A program made the translations under genes and the position numbers. A stretch of DNA of 25,015 nucleotides from JBEHWX01 sp048498995 (GTDB lineage Bacteria > Bacteroidota > Ignavibacteria > OLB7), in assembly GCA_048498995.1 (NCBI GenBank), contig JBEHWX010000089.1:1-25015 (forward strand). Direction: 5' to 3'. Each line of letters begins with the position of its first letter. Position 1 is the stretch's first letter. Of this stretch, positions 1-7,196 are shown piece by piece. Below the pieces are notes generated by a model that was given only the letters and a program-made list of their open reading frames with translations, was not told the origin of the DNA and searched no databases.

Positions 1-2
1 TC

Positions 3-1190
3 GCGATGACCAACTCGGACAACAACGCTCGCGACATCCGTCTTCAGGAGCCGAGCGGCACCGGCAGCCAGTACATCGGTCTGCGTGCTCCGTCGGTGAG
101 CAACAACGGCAACTACGTCCTTCCGGCCGTCGTCGGCTCGGTGGGTCAGGTTCTGACCCTGTCGGCCAGCAACGGCGTGGACTCGGCCACCATGGCCTGG
201 ACCACCGTCAGCGGTGGCGGCGGCTCGCCGACCGGCTCGGCCGGCGGTGACCTCTCGGGCACCTACCCGAACCCGACCATCGCCAACAATGCCGTGACCG
301 GCGCGAAGCTCGCCGATACGGCCGTTACCTCGCTGAAGATCGCCGATGGCGCCGTCATCTCGCTGAAGCTTGCCGACGGCTCGGTCCTGACCGCGAAGAT
401 CGCCGACGCCGCGATCACGACGCCGAAGATCGCCGATGCCTCGGTGACGCCGGCCAAGATCAGCTCCACCGGTGCCACCACCGGCGACGTGCTGACCTAC
501 AACGGCTCGAACGTCGTCTGGGCCGCCCCGAGCGGTGGCGGCGGCAGTGTCGCCGACTCGTCGATCACCGACGCGAAGGTGGCCGCCAACGCCGCGATCA
601 ACGTGACGAAGCTGAACCTGAACAACGGCATCCAGAACTCGATGCTGGTCGCCAACTCGGTGACCACCTCGAAGGTCGCCAACGGCACGGTGACGACCTC
701 GAAGCTGGCCGACTCGGCTGTCAGCGGCCTGAAGCTGCTGACCTTCGCGGTGACCAACCGCCACCTGGCGGCCAATGCCGTGACCCCGGACAAGATCAGC
801 TCGAGCGGTGCCTCGACGGGGAACGTGCTCCTCTACAACGGCACGAGCGTGGCCTGGGGCAACCCGGCGACGAAGTTCGCCCGCACGACGGTCTCCGGCG
901 CGGCCGGCGGCACGACGTACAATGCCTCGGCCAGCGATGAGATCATCGGCGTGGACGTGACCAACGGTCCGGCCACGATCAACCTGCCGTCGGCCTCGAC
1001 GTCGGGCGTGGGCAAGGTGATCATCATCAAGAACGAGCTGGGTAATGCCGGCACGAACAACATCACGATCAACCGTAGCGGCACGGACCTGATCAACGCG
1101 TCGTCGACGTCGCTGTCGATCACGTTCGGCACGGCGACGGGCTCGTTCCGTCTGTACAGCGACGGTGTCTCCCGCTGGCATCAGTGGTAA
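3..1190 (+). CDS. Fibre-like repeat protein, 5'-partial
   Basis: The frame is open to the left edge, and the first ATG (position 6) begins inside a segment that in related proteins follows a signal peptide and N-terminal region, so the gene probably starts outside the window. Counting from that ATG, residues 1-50 look like the LPA-type segment of FCB surface proteins (NSDNNAR, YVLPA, GSVGQVLT). Residues 79-91 carry GGDLSGTYPNPTI. A strict ten-residue repeat follows, with Lys at 101, 111, 121, 131, 141 and 151 and cores such as KIADGAV. A second, looser series runs from about 188 to 264. Each series ends in a related module (AKISSTGATTGDVLTYNG and DKISSSGASTGNVLLYNG). The last 100 residues are Thr/Ser/Gly/Asn-rich, like a beta-structured fibre tip, ending in SRWHQW. 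No enzyme motif is seen. A surface or fibre role is inferred. It precedes the DUF6916-type gene on the same strand. Confidence 0.8.
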   Translation, partial: AMTNSDNNARDIRLQEPSGTGSQYIGLRAPSVSNNGNYVLPAVVGSVGQVLTLSASNGVDSATMAWTTVSGGGGSPTGSAGGDLSGTYPNPTIANNAVTGAKLADTAVTSLKIADGAVISLKLADGSVLTAKIADAAITTPKIADASVTPAKISSTGATTGDVLTYNGSNVVWAAPSGGGGSVADSSITDAKVAANAAINVTKLNLNNGIQNSMLVANSVTTSKVANGTVTTSKLADSAVSGLKLLTFAVTNRHLAANAVTPDKISSSGASTGNVLLYNGTSVAWGNPATKFARTTVSGAAGGTTYNASASDEIIGVDVTNGPATINLPSASTSGVGKVIIIKNELGNAGTNNITINRSGTDLINASSTSLSITFGTATGSFRLYSDGVSRWHQW

Positions 1191-1221
1191 GAGATTCCCG
1201 TCGATCCGATCGATGAGAACG

Positions 1222-1254
1222 CGAAGGGGCATCCGGAATCCGGATGCCCCTTCG
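1222..1254 (+). terminator. Hairpin terminator after the fibre gene
   Basis: A perfect 15-bp stem (arms 1222-1236 and 1240-1254, three-base loop) lies 31 bp after the fibre gene stop codon. No long T run follows, only TCGTTC. The position fits transcription termination of the fibre gene. Confidence 0.7.
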
Positions 1255-1303
1255 TCGTTCGGGAGGGGGGGATAAGTTGCGTCGACGGGGAAGGAAGGTC
1301 TGA

Positions 1304-1329
1304 TTGCGTCACGGGGCGTTCGTATCTTG
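1304..1329 (+). promoter_or_regulatory. Candidate FCB-type promoter of the DUF6916 gene
   Basis: TTG at 1304-1306 and TATCTTG at 1323-1329 are 16 bp apart, resembling the -33/-7 elements of Bacteroidota-type promoters. The next gene starts at 1434, which implies a leader of about 95 bases. A separate promoter makes sense because a strong hairpin separates this gene from the fibre gene. Confidence 0.4.
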
Positions 1330-1433
1330 CGGCGGCCCGATTCAGCAGGGGCGGGAGTATCGAGCCTAGCGGTACGAGCGTTTCTTCCTCCGATCACCCG
1401 CCCTCCATCCACCAACTCGCAGGAGTCTTTGTA

Positions 1434-1757
1434 ATGTCTGCCAGCCTCGACTTCGATACGTTTTCCAAATACGTGAACCAGGCGTTCAGCGCGGATCCGG
1501 GGAATTCCAACCCGATCGAGCTTCAGCTTTCCTCGGCGCGTCAGCTCGAGGTAAAGACGTTCGACCGTCGGTACGAGGATATCAAGGAGGGGCGCATGCG
1601 CGCGCCGTTCTCGCTGATCTTCCACGGTCCGGCGCAGATGCCGCTTCCGCAGCAGATGTACACGTTCACGCATCCGGAGATGGGAACGTTCGTGATGAGC
1701 ATCGTTCCGGTCGGGATCGACGAGAACGGCCGTCAGTACGAGGCGCTCTTCAACTGA
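1434..1757 (+). CDS. DUF6916-type small protein of collar-gene loci
   Basis: This 107-residue protein has no signal peptide, membrane segment or catalytic motif. Recognisable family features are an F..F.....F start (FDTFSKYVNQAF), the central stretch FSLIFHGP, a Pro/Gln-rich turn (PLPQQMYTF), HPEMGTFVMSIVPVG, and the typical ending YEALFN. I recognise this as the DUF6916 pattern, whose members I recall being found beside Tail Collar genes; I cannot verify that here. The molecular function is unknown, and an accessory role (assembly or chaperone) for the collar proteins is inference. The start is supported by AGGAG twelve bases before the ATG (CAGGAGTCTTTGTAATG). It converges on the minus-strand GNAT and collar genes. 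Confidence 0.85.
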   Translation: MSASLDFDTFSKYVNQAFSADPGNSNPIELQLSSARQLEVKTFDRRYEDIKEGRMRAPFSLIFHGPAQMPLPQQMYTFTHPEMGTFVMSIVPVGIDENGRQYEALFN

Positions 1758-1786
1758 GCCTGGGCGATCGCAGCAGCATCAACGAC

Positions 1787-1819
1787 GAGGGGCGCCGCTT
1801 CCTGAAAGCGGCGCCCCTC
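1787..1819. terminator. Bidirectional hairpin between convergent genes
   Basis: A perfect 14-bp GC-rich stem (1787-1800 with 1806-1819, five-base loop) lies between the convergent ends of the DUF6916 gene (1757) and the GNAT gene (1873). It can serve both strands; neither side has a strong T tract. Confidence 0.65.
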
Positions 1820-1872
1820 GCGCGTTTCGACGACAGTGTCCGTTCCGGTTCGCGGCCGGGAGACGGCCCAGC

Positions 1873-2400
1873 CTAGGCGCTCGCAGCCCCGGCCAGCGCC
1901 CGTGCCTCCTCCGGCGTGCCGGTCCACTCCATCAGATAGTGCGTGTCGCTCTCCCCCACGATCTGGAACTTCTCCCGCTGATAGAGGTTGATGGCGCGGT
2001 TGGTCCGCTCCACGTGTAGGCGGATCGGCTTGCCGAGCTTGATTCCCTCGGCTACCCAGTGCCGCATGATCGCCGTGCAGATCCCGTTGTTCTGATATTC
2101 CGGCAGGATCATCAGGTCGCCGAGGCGAACCTCGTTCTCGAGGATGATGATGATCAGCCGCGCCACCGGCTCTCCCTTCCAGTGAACGATCGTTTCGATC
2201 TTGTCAGGGTGATGGGTCTCGTAATGATGATTCATCAGCCGGAGCTGCATGTCGCAGAAGCCCATCTTCTGCTCCTCGTTCCAGTTGGTCAGCTCGAGCT
2301 CCTTGCCGCGGATGGCGCGGTAGATCTTGAGCGTGAAAGGGTAATCCTCGGGCGTGATGGGGCGAAACGTGAGATCGAGGGATTCGAACGTCGGGTTCAT
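1873..2400 (-). CDS. GNAT acetyltransferase of the collar locus
   Basis: A 175-residue single-domain protein of the GCN5-related N-acetyltransferase fold, which transfers acetyl from acetyl-CoA to an amine. The core is LTFRPITPEDYPF at 10-22, a beta4-like segment VRLGDLMILP at 91-100, the acetyl-CoA loop EYQNNGICTAIM at 101-112 (the usual R/QxxGxG/A has Cys at its third position), then IRLHVERTNRAINLYQREKFQIVGE at 126-150, the standard C-terminal GNAT motif. The ATG at 2400 has no clear Shine-Dalgarno; the frame continues upstream but those residues are Arg/Pro-rich and not GNAT-like. It is the last gene behind the minus-strand collar array. Modification of collar proteins is a hypothesis from context only; the substrate is unknown. 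Confidence 0.9.
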   Translation of the reverse strand: MNPTFESLDLTFRPITPEDYPFTLKIYRAIRGKELELTNWNEEQKMGFCDMQLRLMNHHYETHHPDKIETIVHWKGEPVARLIIIILENEVRLGDLMILPEYQNNGICTAIMRHWVAEGIKLGKPIRLHVERTNRAINLYQREKFQIVGESDTHYLMEWTGTPEEARALAGAASA

Positions 2401-2817
2401 CGGCGTATGGTCGTGAGAGTTGATTGCGGCACGATGCCGTCGGGGAGGCCGACGGAGATGGAAGGGAATATAGCACGCGCGGGAGGTTCCGCGATCCACG
2501 GACTCGGGCGCATCCGGCGGCCGTGTCACGGCGCCGGCCATCGCGGAATGCCCGTCCGGCGGGAGCATGGCTGTTCGGGAGGATCCGGATCATCCCCACT
2601 TGGGGATTCGCCGGGGAGGATTCTCTCTGCTTCGACGCCGACGACCGTGCCCAGGCGTGGATGATATCGCCTCCGCCGGGAGGCCGCGAGGGTGTCGAAA
2701 GCTGAAGCGACGACGCGGAGCGGCCCGACCGATGGCGAGATCGGCCGCGCCGCGTGCCGTCGCCTTCGGTCGACATGATGGGGCCGGGGCGTCGAGGGGC
2801 ATCCCGCGGTCGCAGAC
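2401..2817. other. Intergenic region upstream of GNAT gene
   Basis: No credible gene in these 417 bases. On the minus strand there is a TATATTC box (2466-2472), a weak -7 candidate for the GNAT gene with no clear -33 element. The right part contains the first copy of a 46-bp repeated hairpin element. Open frames here are Arg/Pro/Ser-rich in every phase, as expected by chance in high-GC DNA. Confidence 0.5.
2707..2752 (-). terminator. Repeated hairpin element, copy 1
   Basis: This 46-bp stretch is matched by 5308-5353 at 39 of 46 positions. Both copies sit just downstream of a minus-strand collar gene (here 65 bp past the stop at 2818). It is an imperfect inverted repeat: CGGCCCGACCGAT pairs with ATCGGCCGCGCCG with two mismatches. 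It lacks a T tract. A transcription terminator or RNA-stabilising hairpin duplicated with its gene is the simplest reading. Confidence 0.55.
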
Positions 2818-3327
2818 CTAATCCTTCGAGGGGAAGATCCCCTGCAGGGCGATGAGGTAGTTCATCACCAGATAGGGCTGCATGTTCTCATGAGGCTGAT
2901 TGCCCCCAGTGGATGTCAGTGCCTGCGGGCTCATCAGGGCATCCGGCAGGCCGCCGTAATAGAGGGGGTATTCCTCGTACGGCGCCGGAGCCCAGCTTGC
3001 TCCCTGCGGCTGATCGGTGTTCGCGGGAGCGTCGCTGCAGAGAGCCTCATGCGCGTGGAAGGGGATCTCCGCGACGGTCAGCGCGTGCTGCTCCTGGCCC
3101 ACCATCGCGCCGAGCTGCAGGGTGCCGCTGATATGGACCGGGGCGCGTCCCCGAAGGTCCGGAAGGGCGAAGGTAGTCACCCCGTCACCACCGAAGGTCT
3201 TATTGAGAAGTGCGAACAGAGGCTGGTTCTGCGTGATTGGCAGGATCTGTCCGTTGCAGAATGCCCATCCTCGCGGCGCGTAGTCGAAGGAGACGAGGAT
3301 GATCTGGCCGACGTATGGATCGCTCAT
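2818..3327 (-). CDS. Tail Collar domain protein 8 (MdpB-like)
   Basis: A 169-residue member of the phage Tail Collar family (microcystin-dependent protein type), the last and shortest of the array. It has the conserved N-terminal block: SDPYVGQI, YAPRGWAFCNGQ (Cys24), FGGDGVTTFALPDLRGRAPVH, then the HxH pair at 91/93 (IPFHAHE). The end is GGNQPHENMQPYL...ALQGIFP. It is the most diverged in two respects: it has a five-residue deletion before HxH (HISGTLQLGAMVGQEQ replaces GQGPGL..Y.IGE), and Leu158 stands where the other seven have Cys. There is no signal peptide. The ATG at 3327 is chosen because all paralogues begin M-[ADS]-[DE]-[PA]-[YF] and AGGAA lies 8 bases upstream. A structural, binding role is inferred from the phage fibre fold. 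Confidence 0.88.
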   Translation of the reverse strand: MSDPYVGQIILVSFDYAPRGWAFCNGQILPITQNQPLFALLNKTFGGDGVTTFALPDLRGRAPVHISGTLQLGAMVGQEQHALTVAEIPFHAHEALCSDAPANTDQPQGASWAPAPYEEYPLYYGGLPDALMSPQALTSTGGNQPHENMQPYLVMNYLIALQGIFPSKD

Positions 3328-3402
3328 GGAAAGGTTCCTGAAATGTTCTCGGATATGCTGATCCCGGCCCCGCATGGAGACCGGCGTCGGAGTGCCCTCA
3401 TC

Positions 3403-3936
3403 TCAACTGATCGGAGGGTAGAGTCCGCTCAGGCAGATGCAGTAGGTCACGGTCAGATAGGGCTGCAGGTTCGAGTGGGGTTGACCGCCCCCGGCCGGAC
3501 GAATGGCGAGCGAGGCCATGGTTCCCGCCGGCGCCTTGCCGGAGTTATCGTACGGATAGAGCTGGGCCTGTGGCTCGGTCGTCCAGAGGTTGTTGACCGG
3601 CGTGTACTGCTGGTTGGTGACATGGATCGCGCAGCGGGGCGAATGGGTGTGAGAGGGCATCTGGTCGACGCTCAGCGTCACTTCCTCGACGCCTCCGGAT
3701 TCCCCGATCTGCCGGTTACTGAGATTCGCTCCCTGCCCCATGTGGATCGGAATGCGACCTCGAAGGTCGGGAAGCGCGAAGGCCGTCGTTCCATCGCCAC
3801 CGTACTTGGTGCCGATGAGGTTGTAGAGCGACTGGTTCTGCGAGATCGGCATGAGCTGGCCGTTGCACATCGCCCAGTTGGATGGCGCGAAGGTACCGGC
3901 GAACATCATGATCTGTCCGAGAAATGGTTCCGCCAT
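3403..3936 (-). CDS. Tail Collar domain protein 7 (MdpB-like)
   Basis: A 177-residue collar protein, the longest of the array. Block order: AEPFLGQIMMF, FAPSNWAMCNGQ (Cys24), TKYGGDGTTAFALPDLRGRIPIHMGQGANLS, MPSHTH with His96/His98, a variable segment (about 99-147), then GGGQPHSNLQPYL and TYCICLSGLYPP. It has an extra Cys102 just after HxH and a CIC pair at 166/168. In phage T4 gp12 an equivalent HxH coordinates a metal along the trimer axis, so trimer formation is likely by homology. AAGGAG lies 8 bases before the ATG. The gap to the next collar gene is only 75 bp, so the two may share a transcript. No secretion signal is present. Confidence 0.9.
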   Translation of the reverse strand: MAEPFLGQIMMFAGTFAPSNWAMCNGQLMPISQNQSLYNLIGTKYGGDGTTAFALPDLRGRIPIHMGQGANLSNRQIGESGGVEEVTLSVDQMPSHTHSPRCAIHVTNQQYTPVNNLWTTEPQAQLYPYDNSGKAPAGTMASLAIRPAGGGQPHSNLQPYLTVTYCICLSGLYPPIS

Positions 3937-4007
3937 GTCGCGGGCTCCTTGGTATCAATGGTTGGTGTCGGTCGAAATATCACATCGAAGTCGAGGGGGC
4001 GTTCTCC

Positions 4008-4043
4008 CTGGAGGGGCATCGAGGGCTGGAGGGGCATCGAGGG
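4008..4043. repeat. 18-bp perfect tandem duplication
   Basis: Two exact adjacent copies of CTGGAGGGGCATCGAGGG (4008-4025, 4026-4043) lie between collar genes 6 and 7, in the region upstream of gene 7. A partly similar GTCGAGGGGCATC occurs at about 2791, next to the end of collar gene 8. Likely local slippage. Confidence 0.8.
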
Positions 4044-4076
4044 AGCTTCCGTCACGGGCATCATAGGTCGCGGGCG

Positions 4077-4601
4077 TCACCCGCGCGGGGGGAAGTATCC
4101 TTCCATGCAGATGCAGAAGAGGAGGGCAAGGCTCGGCTGCATGTTATTGTGCGGCATGCCGCTACCAGCCGTGGAGATCGTGTACGGGCTCATCACGGCC
4201 GCCAAGCGGCCGGTGGAGTCGTAGACCGGGAAGGTGGCACCCGAGGCGGGTGCCCAGACCGCGAGCATCGGGTTGTTCGTCGTCGCGACGCTCGCGTACT
4301 GGGGGATGTGGGTGTGCGACGGCATCTGCGACTGATCGATGTACATCTCCGCGTCTCCTCCCGACTGTCCGATCGTATAGTTCGCCAATCCGGGGCCCTG
4401 TCCTTGATGCAGGGCCATCGAGCCCTGAAAGTTGGGGAGGGCGAAGGTGGTAGTTCCGTCGCCGCCGTAGATCGTGCCGATAAGGGAATGGAGCCCGGTG
4501 AACTGCGCGATCGGAAGAAGCTGGCCGTCGCATTTCGCCCAGCCTCTCGGAGCGAAGATGTAGGGGAAGATCTGAATCATTCCCATGTACGGTTCTGCCA
4601 T
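4077..4601 (-). CDS. Tail Collar domain protein 6 (MdpB-like)
   Basis: A 174-residue collar protein: AEPYMGMIQIF, FAPRGWAKCDGQ (Cys24), TIYGGDGTTTFALPNFQGSMALHQGQGPGLANYTIGQSGG, MPSHTH (His96/His98), variable segment 99-145, then GMPHNNMQPSL and LFCICMEGYFPP (Cys163, Cys165). It departs from its paralogues at PNFQGSMALH, where others have PDLRGR.P.H, and at AEMYIDQSQMP before the HxH. The frame is open far upstream, but the family N-terminus and GGAGA before the ATG at 4601 fix the start. The gene has the clearest promoter in the array (4682-4710), so it may head a unit comprising genes 6, 7 and 8. Confidence 0.9.
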   Translation of the reverse strand: MAEPYMGMIQIFPYIFAPRGWAKCDGQLLPIAQFTGLHSLIGTIYGGDGTTTFALPNFQGSMALHQGQGPGLANYTIGQSGGDAEMYIDQSQMPSHTHIPQYASVATTNNPMLAVWAPASGATFPVYDSTGRLAAVMSPYTISTAGSGMPHNNMQPSLALLFCICMEGYFPPRG

Positions 4602-4906
4602 GAACTGTCTCCGATGGATTTCCGGAAGCCGATGTGGCCATGTGGATGGCGCCGGCGCTCGTAGGTGCGCGGCGCGTGGCGCAACATATCGGCTTCGCCC
4701 GAATCCGCAACGCCTCATCGATGGGCTGGTCGATATCGACGACGGCGAAGTATCGCGCAGCGAACTGAAGTGCCGTCGCGCGGAGGAAGAAAGGTAGGAG
4801 CCGCGAGGGAGCGCCAACATCCATAGCGAACGAGGCGGAGCCGACGTCATCGGTCGGGTTCCAACGGCTCCGTCGCTCGGTTTCGGACATAACCTCCGGT
4901 TCGGGA
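4602..4906. other. Leader region of collar gene 6
   Basis: These 305 bases lie between the remains of the ninth collar gene and gene 6. They contain the promoter described at 4682-4710 and the gene 6 leader. No coding sequence with family similarity is seen in the rest. Confidence 0.5.
4682..4710 (-). promoter_or_regulatory. FCB-type promoter of collar gene 6
   Basis: Read on the minus strand, TTG (4710-4708) is followed after exactly 19 bases by TATGTTG (4688-4682), close to the Bacteroidota TTTG-N19-TAnnTTTG arrangement. The implied start lies about 70 bases before the gene 6 ATG. Confidence 0.5.
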
Positions 4907-5292
4907 TCATGATCCGGTCCGCCCCGCGGGCCGTCGGAGCGCGGCGGCGGCGTGCTCCTGGCAAGGGGCGACGTTGTTCCCGACACGGATTCGGACGATG
5001 ATCGCCAGATAGGGCTGCATGTTCGGGTGTCCGCCGCCGCCGGTGCTCTGCAGCGCGTTGGTCGACATGGTGCCGGGAGAATGGCTGGCCCGCGTCCATG
5101 ACGTGATCGAGGTAGAGCGGGCGAACTGTCCGGTGGCCCAGGCATTCCCTCCGGACTCTGCTCGGCGGCGCTGGCCGAGGAGCCCATCATCTCGTGCTGG
5201 TGTTCCGGCATCTCGGTCGTCGTCAGGGGCACCGCCTCCGATCCGCCGATCTGTCCGACGGAGCGGGGGGTGTCGAGCGGAGCGCCGTTGGA
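4907..5292 (-). pseudogene. Decayed Tail Collar gene remnant
   Basis: Only the C-terminal half of a collar gene remains. Read leftward from about 5292, one frame gives VGQIGGSEAVPLTTTEMP followed by EHQHEMMGSS, the HxH region of the family. The frame breaks near 5148, and a shifted frame continues with NAWATGQF, SPGTMSTNALQSTGGGG and HPNMQPYLAIIVRIRVG to a stop at 4907. The N-terminal half, with the AP.GWA.CNGQ and YGGDG blocks, is missing, and there is no room for it before the end of collar gene 5 at 5397. The C-terminal Cys/GI.P ending is also lost. It shows a ninth copy that suffered a deletion and a frameshift. Confidence 0.75.
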
Positions 5293-5307
5293 TTCGACGA
5301 AGGGGGG

Positions 5308-5353
5308 GCGACGAAGCGGAACGGCGCGACCGATACGAAGATCGGCCGCGCCG
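5308..5353 (-). terminator. Repeated hairpin element, copy 2
   Basis: The second copy of the 46-bp element found at 2707-2752 (39 of 46 identical). Here the inverted repeat is nearly perfect: 5320-5334 pairs with 5341-5355 around a six-base loop with one A-C mismatch. It begins 44 bp after the stop of collar gene 5 and reads as that gene's terminator, without a T tract. Confidence 0.6.
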
Positions 5354-5396
5354 TTGCGATGCGGATTGCCTGCTGGATTACCTGTCGGCGGACCTG

Positions 5397-5924
5397 TCAG
5401 TCACGCGGCGGGAAGAGGCCGGCGGTGCAGATGCAGTAGTTCATCGCCAGGTACGGCTGAAGGTTCGAGTGCGGCTGGTTGCCGCCGGCCGTGCCGAGCG
5501 CGCCCGGATTCATCACCGAATCGGGAGGAGTGGTCGAGGAGTAGACCGGGAACTGCGCGGTCGCCTCGATGGCCCAGATGCCTCCGCCCGGGGTTCCCTG
5601 GTTGGCGTTGGCGTTCACCGCGGTGACCATATGGTTGTGCTTCGGCAGGTTCAGCGCCGTGAGGGTGACGGTCTCGACGCCGCCGACCTGTCCGATCACG
5701 TAGTTGCCGAGGCCCGGTCCCTGTCCGCGGTGGACCGGCAGGCGACCGCGGAGATCGGGAAGCGCGAACGTGGTGACGCCATCGCCGCCGTAGTTGGTCC
5801 CGAGAAGCGCGAAGAGCGCCTGGTTCTGGGCGATCGGGAGAATCGCTCCGTTGCAGAGCGCCCAGTTGCGCGGCGCATAGTTGAAGGCGACCAGCATGAT
5901 CTGCCCGAGATATGCTTCATCCAT
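5397..5924 (-). CDS. Tail Collar domain protein 5 (MdpB-like)
   Basis: A 175-residue collar protein: DEAYLGQIMLV, YAPRNWALCNGAILP (Cys24; Gln of CNGQ replaced by Ala), TNYGGDGVTTFALPDLRGRLPVHRGQGPGLGNYVIGQVGGVETVTL, LPKHNH (His96/His98), variable segment 99-146, GGNQPHSNLQPYL and NYCICTAGLFPPRD (Cys164, Cys166). It begins MDEAY where the others begin M[AS][DE]P. No good Shine-Dalgarno precedes the ATG at 5924 (AGAGTACCACAATG), unlike most paralogues, so translation may be weaker or use another signal. The truncated ninth copy lies directly downstream. Confidence 0.9.
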   Translation of the reverse strand: MDEAYLGQIMLVAFNYAPRNWALCNGAILPIAQNQALFALLGTNYGGDGVTTFALPDLRGRLPVHRGQGPGLGNYVIGQVGGVETVTLTALNLPKHNHMVTAVNANANQGTPGGGIWAIEATAQFPVYSSTTPPDSVMNPGALGTAGGNQPHSNLQPYLAMNYCICTAGLFPPRD

Positions 5925-6043
5925 TGTGGTACTCTATATCTGAATGAAAGAATGCGAAGTTGATTCGACCGCTGCGCGCATCCTCGGCGGCGGCCGGAGC
6001 CGTCAATGCGTGGCGAGGTGCGCATGGAATCGATGTCCGGCCG

Positions 6044-6568
6044 TTACGGCTGGCTCGGCCAGATTCCCTGCAACGCGATGCAGAAGTTGACGCAGAGACC
6101 GGGCATCAGGTTCTCGTGCGGCTGGCTTCCGCCAGCGGTGGTGATCGCCAGCGGGCTCATCGTCGTGCCGTCGGTCGCGTCGGCGTAGAAGGCGAGCGCG
6201 CCGCTCGGCTCGGTTGCCCAGGTGTTGTTGACCGGCGTGGTCTGATTGGCGTTCCCCTGAATGCACTCCATGATGTGGCTGTGCGCGGGCATGGAGGTCG
6301 TGGTGATCGTGACCGTCTCGGTGCCGCTGCTCTGGCCGAGAACGTAGTTGCTCGTCTGTGGGCCCTTCCCGGCGCCGACGGTCACGCGGCTCATGAGGTT
6401 CGGGAGGTTGAAGGTGTTGACGCCGTCGCCGCCGTAGGTGGTGCCGATGAGCGTGTAGAGCGTATCGTACTGCGAGATGGGCATCGACTGGCCGTTGCAC
6501 TGCGCCCATCCGAGCGGCGCGAAGGTGAATCCGGTCATGATGACCTGGCCGATGTATGGTTCCGCCAT
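6044..6568 (-). CDS. Tail Collar domain protein 4 (MdpB-like)
   Basis: A 174-residue collar protein: AEPYIGQVIMT, FAPLGWAQCNGQ (Cys24), TTYGGDGVNTFNLPNLMSRVTVGAGKGPQTSNYVLGQSSG, MPAHSH (His96/His98), variable segment 99-145 with Cys102, then GGSQPHENLMPGLCVNFCIALQGIWP (Cys159, Cys163). It is the copy with the most altered central N-terminal stretch: RVTVGAGKGPQ replaces the RxPxHxGQGPG found in most others, so a conserved His is absent there. CAGGAGA is placed about 10 bases before the ATG at 6568. Cytoplasmic by sequence, with no leader peptide; a trimeric binding protein is the likely role by family. Confidence 0.9.
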   Translation of the reverse strand: MAEPYIGQVIMTGFTFAPLGWAQCNGQSMPISQYDTLYTLIGTTYGGDGVNTFNLPNLMSRVTVGAGKGPQTSNYVLGQSSGTETVTITTTSMPAHSHIMECIQGNANQTTPVNNTWATEPSGALAFYADATDGTTMSPLAITTAGGSQPHENLMPGLCVNFCIALQGIWPSQP

Positions 6569-6671
6569 GTCTATAATCTCCTGTCGTTGATTGTGAGCGT
6601 GATGCGCGAGGCTCTCCGGCGTTTGCCGGCGGGCATGCCGTCGGGGGCATGCGGATACTCCGATCCGACGA

Positions 6672-7196
6672 TCAGGAGCGCGGCGGGAAGATTCCTTCCA
6701 TGGCGATGCAGAAGCTCATCGTCAGGAACGGCTGCCGGTTCTCGTGGGGCTGGCTGTTGCCGGAGGGGCCGACCGACATCTGGTTCATCATCGCGTTCGG
6801 CGCCAGGTTGGAGTAGGTGGCCGACTGGCCGGTCGACTCGAGCGCCCAGAAGTTGTTCTTCGGCCCTCCCTGATTGGCGATGGTGTTGTTGGCCATCGGC
6901 AGGTGCGTGTGTGTCGGAATCTCGGTCGTCAGAAGCGCGAGAGATTCGACACCGACCTGCTCGCCTATGACGTAGGGGCTGAGTCCCTGTCCCTGCCCCT
7001 GATGGATCGGCGTGCGGCCGCGCATATCCGGAAGGGCGAAGGTCGTCACGCCGTCGCCGCCGTAGTAGGTGCCGAGGAGGGAGAAGAGCGCGGTGTACTG
7101 GCGGATCGGAAGGATCTGGCCGTCGCAGAACGCCCAGCCTCTGGGCGCGTAGCTTAGACCGTAGATCGTTATCTGGCCGATGAATGGCTCTGCCAT
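6672..7196 (-). CDS. Tail Collar domain protein 3 (MdpB-like)
   Basis: A 174-residue collar protein: AEPFIGQITIYG, YAPRGWAFCDGQ (Cys24), TYYGGDGVTTFALPDMRGRTPIHQGQGQGLSPYVIGEQVG, IPTHTH (His96/His98), variable segment 99-147 rich in Asn and Ser, then NSQPHENRQPFL and SFCIAMEGIFPPRS (Cys163). The ATG at 7196 is chosen by alignment to the paralogues and by GGAGG eight bases upstream; the frame stays open further but gives unrelated residues. A small stem (GCATGCC/GGCATGC, 6633-6652) lies 20 bases past the stop and may end transcription. Confidence 0.9.
   Translation of the reverse strand: MAEPFIGQITIYGLSYAPRGWAFCDGQILPIRQYTALFSLLGTYYGGDGVTTFALPDMRGRTPIHQGQGQGLSPYVIGEQVGVESLALLTTEIPTHTHLPMANNTIANQGGPKNNFWALESTGQSATYSNLAPNAMMNQMSVGPSGNSQPHENRQPFLTMSFCIAMEGIFPPRS

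Noticed and set aside
2890..4224. 444-codon plus-strand frame across collar genes
   Set aside because: It is the complement of collar genes 6 to 8, including stretches that mirror their conserved blocks, which explains its repeated look.
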